From assembly GCA_002914845.1 (NCBI GenBank), contig JXTC01000054.1:781868-845867 (forward strand): a stretch of 64,000 bases of DNA, read 5' to 3'. The position numbers and the translations under genes were made by a program. This DNA comes from Trema orientale. Lineage: Eukaryota; Streptophyta; Magnoliopsida; Rosales; Cannabaceae. The notes under the pieces are model-generated. The model searched no databases, was not told where the DNA came from, and saw only the letters and a list, made by a program, of their open reading frames with translations. Shown here piece after piece: positions 60,090 to 64,000 of the stretch (position 1 is the first letter of the stretch; every line of letters begins with the position of its first letter).

Positions 60090-61751
60090 TTGGCTATTCT
60101 TGATATGAAAGAATCAAAGAGTTATAGAATTTCAAATGGCTCACACAGGTTATCGGAGCAGCAAGTTGAAGAGCCAGAGTCCTACTGCTGGCCTCCAATC
60201 CAGAATCTAGACCACCTTACAGGCACTGCTAAAGGTAGCCAAGACACCCATCTTTCAATCAAAACTTTTGAACAGTATTGCACCCTTGAATCATCCTCTG
60301 GAACCAGTAGTAACCCAGTTCAGAATTCTTCATCCTCTGTCAGCTTTTCACCCGATGGAAGCCCATCATCACAACCTGAAACTCAGTCATACCTCATAGA
60401 CCAGCATCATTCTCCTGACAATGTTTGTGCCTCTCCAGTCAGCCATTCTTGCTTAACAGATGATGCCGATGACCTGATGCACAAGATAAGGGAATTGGAA
60501 AGTGCTATGCTGGGAACTGATTCAGATATCCCTGAAATGTACAATATTTCAAACGAGGTTAGAAAAAATGAAGTCTCAGTGGAAGAAGAGAATATAAGCC
60601 AAATAATGGACATGATTTCTAGAAGAGACTTGAAAGGGCTACTTTGTGCTTGTGCTAAAGCTCTAGCTGAAAATGACATGTTGATAACTGAATGGTTGAT
60701 CTCTGAGTTACGTCAGATGGTGTCAGTTTCTGGGGATCCACTCCAGCGTTTGGGAGCTTACATGTTGGAAGGTCTTGTGGCAAAGTTGGCTTCTTCAGGA
60801 AGTTCTATTTACAAAGCCCTGAGATGCAAAGAGCCTGCCAGTGCTGAACTTTTCTCCTATATGCATTTACTCTATGAAATCTGCCCTTACTTCAAGTTTG
60901 GCTATATGTCAGCGAATGGGGCAATAGCTGAAGCCGTAAAGGATGAAAGTACAGTTCATATAATTGACTTTCAGATTGTTCAGGGCGCTCAGTGGATGAT
61001 TTTAATCCATGCTCTTGCAACTCAGCCTGGGGGGCCACCAAAGATAAGGATCACCGGCATAGATGACTCTACATCAGCTTATGCAAGAGGAGGGGGGCTT
61101 GAAGTAGTGGGGTTGAGGTTGTCAAGGGTTGCAGAGTCATGCAATGTACCTTTTGAGTTCCATCCTATTAATGCTTCTGGTTCTGAGGTTGAACTTGAGG
61201 ACCTTGGAGTTCGACCTGGCGAGGCAATTGCAGTTAATTTCGCCATGATGCTTCACCACATGCCAGATGAAAGTGTGGGTGGTCATACTCCAAATCACCG
61301 GGATAGGCTGCTGAGGCTGGCTAAGAGCTTGTCTCCAAAAGTTGTAACCCTTGTTGAGCAAGAGACAAACACCAATACAGCTCCCTTTTATCCTCGTTTT
61401 GTCGAGACATTGAACTATTACATGGCTGTTTTTGAATCAATTGATCTGACTCTGGCAAGGGAACACAAGGAGCGGATCAATGTCGAGCAGCACTGTCTGG
61501 CACGGGATATCGTGAATGTGATAGCGTGTGACGGGCCTGAAAGAGTAGAACGTCATGAGCTGCTTGGTAAGTGGAGGTCACGGTTCACTATGGCAGGGTT
61601 TAGACCTTATCCGTTGAGCCCCTTGGTAAATTCTACTATTAAGACGCTGCTGCGGAATTACAGTGAGAAGTACACGCTTGAAGAGAGAGATGGAGTTTTA
61701 TATCTTGGCTGGATGGAGAAAGCTATGGTCGCATCTTGTGCATGGCGGTGA
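60090..61751 (+). CDS. GRAS-family transcription regulator, PAT1 branch (scarecrow-like)
   Basis: An intronless 553-aa ORF. Residues 1-~175 are Ser/Gln-rich with the PAT1-branch block EQYCTLESSSGTSS near 61 and an acidic LMHKIRELESAMLG helix near 129. The GRAS domain fills ~180-553: LHRI (LLCACAKALAENDM), VHIID (VHIIDFQIVQGAQW near 290), LHRII around LHHMPDESV, PFYRE (APFYPRFVETLNYY) and SAW (ending WMEKAMVASCAWR). GRAS proteins act in the nucleus as transcription co-regulators, and the PAT1 branch includes phytochrome A signalling and stress-response members. The C-terminal ending is closest to PAT1/SCL21/SCL5 as I recall them, so I give no single symbol. The intact domain order and long leader support an active gene. 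Confidence 0.93.
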   Translation: MAILDMKESKSYRISNGSHRLSEQQVEEPESYCWPPIQNLDHLTGTAKGSQDTHLSIKTFEQYCTLESSSGTSSNPVQNSSSSVSFSPDGSPSSQPETQSYLIDQHHSPDNVCASPVSHSCLTDDADDLMHKIRELESAMLGTDSDIPEMYNISNEVRKNEVSVEEENISQIMDMISRRDLKGLLCACAKALAENDMLITEWLISELRQMVSVSGDPLQRLGAYMLEGLVAKLASSGSSIYKALRCKEPASAELFSYMHLLYEICPYFKFGYMSANGAIAEAVKDESTVHIIDFQIVQGAQWMILIHALATQPGGPPKIRITGIDDSTSAYARGGGLEVVGLRLSRVAESCNVPFEFHPINASGSEVELEDLGVRPGEAIAVNFAMMLHHMPDESVGGHTPNHRDRLLRLAKSLSPKVVTLVEQETNTNTAPFYPRFVETLNYYMAVFESIDLTLAREHKERINVEQHCLARDIVNVIACDGPERVERHELLGKWRSRFTMAGFRPYPLSPLVNSTIKTLLRNYSEKYTLEERDGVLYLGWMEKAMVASCAWR

Positions 61752-62076
61752 AAAACTGATAGTAGTCTTTGGTTGTTTTAAAATCTTACGTAAGTTTCTA
61801 AGGTAGAGACTCACTTAAATGTCTTCTGATATCAGTTGTACTTTTATTCTCTCTCTCTTTTTTTTTTCTTTGTCAGACATTTTCTTTAGTGTAGTTAAAG
61901 GTGTCGTTAAAAGAGTTGAGAACGATAATCAAGACATCAAGTAAAGTTAGTACTTTTCGAATTGTTTCGTAGTTTAACTTATAAATGGCACTTCCATCCG
62001 AAAAAAAAAAAAAAGAAAAACTTATAAATGGTACTGACGAAGGATAATAGATCAAGAGGATAATATGCGAAAATAA
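61752..62076 (+). other. 3' flank of the GRAS gene
   Basis: Probable 3' untranslated region. A CT/T-rich stretch lies at 61849-61872 and an A-run at 62001-62014. Confidence 0.4.
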
Positions 62077-62216
62077 AGATAATTGGTAGAAAAGTAAGGG
62101 CGAAGAGAATTAGGGTATAAACAAGTGAATAGGTAGAAGAGAAAAGAGATAATTGGTAGAAAAGCAAGGGCGAAGAGAATTAGGGTATAAACAAGTGAAT
62201 AGGTAGAAGAGAAAAA
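62077..62216. repeat. Recent 70-bp tandem duplication
   Basis: 62077-62146 and 62147-62216 are identical except for one visible base (GTAAGG versus GCAAGG). Near identity means a recent event. Confidence 0.93.
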
Positions 62217-62448
62217 ATAAGACAATTAAGACAAGAATTCAGTAAAGAGAATCAAAGAGGAAATTTGATAACTTAATCAATTTATTCACTCGTAATCTTA
62301 TAAATAATTAAATAGTTAAGTTTATTTATAAATAGACAATTAGACACAAATAGGAAAGTAGACAAATTCGATAAAAGCAGGAAACTTAAAATTAGTTACT
62401 CAAAACTAAAATAATCAAATAAATAACAATAATTATAGATATCCAATA

Positions 62449-62817
62449 TATTCTATTTATTTTGGGGTTTCTAACACTTCTATCTACAAAAACAAAAAGA
62501 ATTACAAAAATACAGGGTCAGATTTTTTTCAAATTCCCGTACCGTTTTTTAATAGAAAAATACTATTTTTTAAATGTTTTTTTTGGAAAAATACTATTTT
62601 TAAATTGTTTACTAATTACTAGTGTCTGAAAACTAGTTATCGGTTACCACATACTAGTTATAAATAACTTTAGTTACTAGTTACAATTACTCGAAAATTG
62701 GTTACCAGTTACTAGTTACTATTTTAGAAAATGATATTTTTCTAAAAAAAAAGTACCGTACTGGATCTATAAAAGACAGTCCACCGTATTTTTCCAATTT
62801 TTTTCTACAAATGTGTC
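62449..62817. repeat. Second copy of the GGTTACTAGTTACC-rich repeat
   Basis: It starts GGGGTTTCTAACACTT, then AAAGAATTACAAAAATACAG, then clustered GTTACTAGTTAC words, matching 22500-22890 in order and orientation. Confidence 0.7.
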
Positions 62818-64000
62818 CCACTTGACAGCAAAGTCATTAATTCCAATAATCAACTTATCAAAAGTAGACTCGTCATTATGATTTTAAAGATTACTAAGAT
62901 AGCTAACACTGGGGTTTCTAACATAGGTAGTATTTAATTCGATTGGCTTAGGGTCACAGTGATACTGGGTAGTACAATTGCCGCATTTGGGGTATATATA
63001 TGTAAACTTGATATAATCAACAAATATTTATAAGCATAATTATAGACATGTATTTTGTAGATAACTATTGGTGGCCAAATATAACGACATGAAAATCTCA
63101 AAGCCAATAGATCAATTTTAAATACATAAACATTGCCACAATAATTAAAAATAATGGGCATCAATATTATGAAGGAACAAAATTATATTTATATGTAGTA
63201 AACTGTGAAAGTAAATAATACCCCAATTTATCAAACTATAATACAGTTATAATGTGAAACTAACTTACAAAATTTTACCTCAATATAAAAATTAATGGCT
63301 AGAAACTCGTGTTGAGAAAACGTGTTATGAATAAAAATATAGTATAATCGTTGGTTAAATTTCATGAAAAACGCGACAAAAACAAAGATGAGTGGAAGCT
63401 TGGAAAAAAAATATTTCCGAATTTGGTACTTCCTAAAAACATTTATGGATCTTACCTCAATCAGTGAGTTTTTCTTCCTAAGCATCGAGCTTGAAACTAT
63501 AGAGTTATGTAGGTACCTCGATCTTAATCAACCTTCAAGTAAGAATTTAAGAACTCCAATGGCCTCCAATAATGGCTCTAAGAATTTCTCTCTCTTTCTC
63601 TCTAAATATTCTAAGTGCAGCTGCCAAACAAATGTTTCAGTAAAAAAATGAACTGTGTAAACAAAAAGGAGGGGGGGGGGGCGTTTTATAGACTTCTCCT
63701 TTAAGGGAGAATTCGGCTAGCTCTAGTGCATGGGCTGGCCGAAAATACTCAATGCCTTAAGGGGCATTGCAGTGGGCTCTAAAGGCACATTGCTTTTTCA
63801 ACCTTTTCCTTTTTTTGCCTTTAACTGCCAAGAGAACCTTTTGAGCCTAATTATTTTGATCTCATGCAGTCCAAGATATTAGTATAGATTGAGACCCAAA
63901 TAGACCTATTGAATTCAAGGTATAGTAGACAAAGACTCTGTTCTAATTAACTCTTCATATAAGTAAGCTTGTACTACTAGTTATGGACTTATTCCACTGA
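62818..64000. other. Intergenic DNA to the window end
   Basis: AT-rich, no supported gene. A G-run of ~12 bases lies at 63670-63681. Nothing further recognised. Confidence 0.4.

Overview
The window is nuclear DNA of a flowering plant, very probably a eudicot. Protein genes are split by AT-rich GT-AG introns, several products carry plastid transit peptides, families such as GRAS, HIPP and plastid mTERF are plant-specific, and the intergenic space is filled with LTR retrotransposons, MITEs, a SINE and microsatellites. The species cannot be read from the sequence.

Layout. 967-7226 (+) is a 14-exon gene for a plastid DUF21/CBS/CorC-type membrane protein, with a SINE in intron 3 and an assembly flaw (N) in exon 12. 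9065-9454 (-) is a small uncharacterised single-exon gene. 11.2-18.5 kb holds a tandem cluster of heavy-metal-associated (HMA/HIPP-like) genes on the minus strand: three with intact splice structure and one relic; only the most distal keeps a C-terminal prenylation box. Its spacers carry a MITE and a 5'-truncated LINE. 19124-20533 (-) is a single-exon armadillo-repeat gene whose translation-start region is present three times in tandem.

21.4-32.1 kb is repeat-dominated: an array of AACGAC motifs, a GGTTACTAGTTACC-rich repeat, a 6.2-kb decayed Ty3/gypsy element with a nested Mutator-type MITE, and a ~75-bp minisatellite between two tRNA-like heads. 32-39 kb is mostly non-coding with one Tourist-like MITE. 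39278-41740 (+) encodes a CCCH zinc finger/OST-HTH/RRM RNA-binding protein. 41.7-45.8 kb is intergenic with a hAT MITE. 45854-48311 (-) encodes plastid mTERF9; divergent from it, 49375-50281 (+) encodes a small plastid membrane protein with a DnaJ-like CxxCxGxG zinc motif. 50.3-58.4 kb has a copia-type solo LTR, a second Mutator-type MITE and a gypsy solo LTR. 60090-61751 (+) is an intronless PAT1-branch GRAS gene with a long intron and short uORFs in its leader.

Neighbours are not an operon and mostly act separately, though three products (DUF21/CBS protein, mTERF9 and the small zinc protein) are predicted to be plastid-located. The most interesting points are the HIPP cluster with repeated loss of its prenylation tail and duplicated W-box modules, the triplicated start-codon region of the armadillo gene, a possible PABC/MLLE-like N terminus on the CCCH protein, and several mobile elements with exact target-site duplications. 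I found no clearly new multi-gene system.
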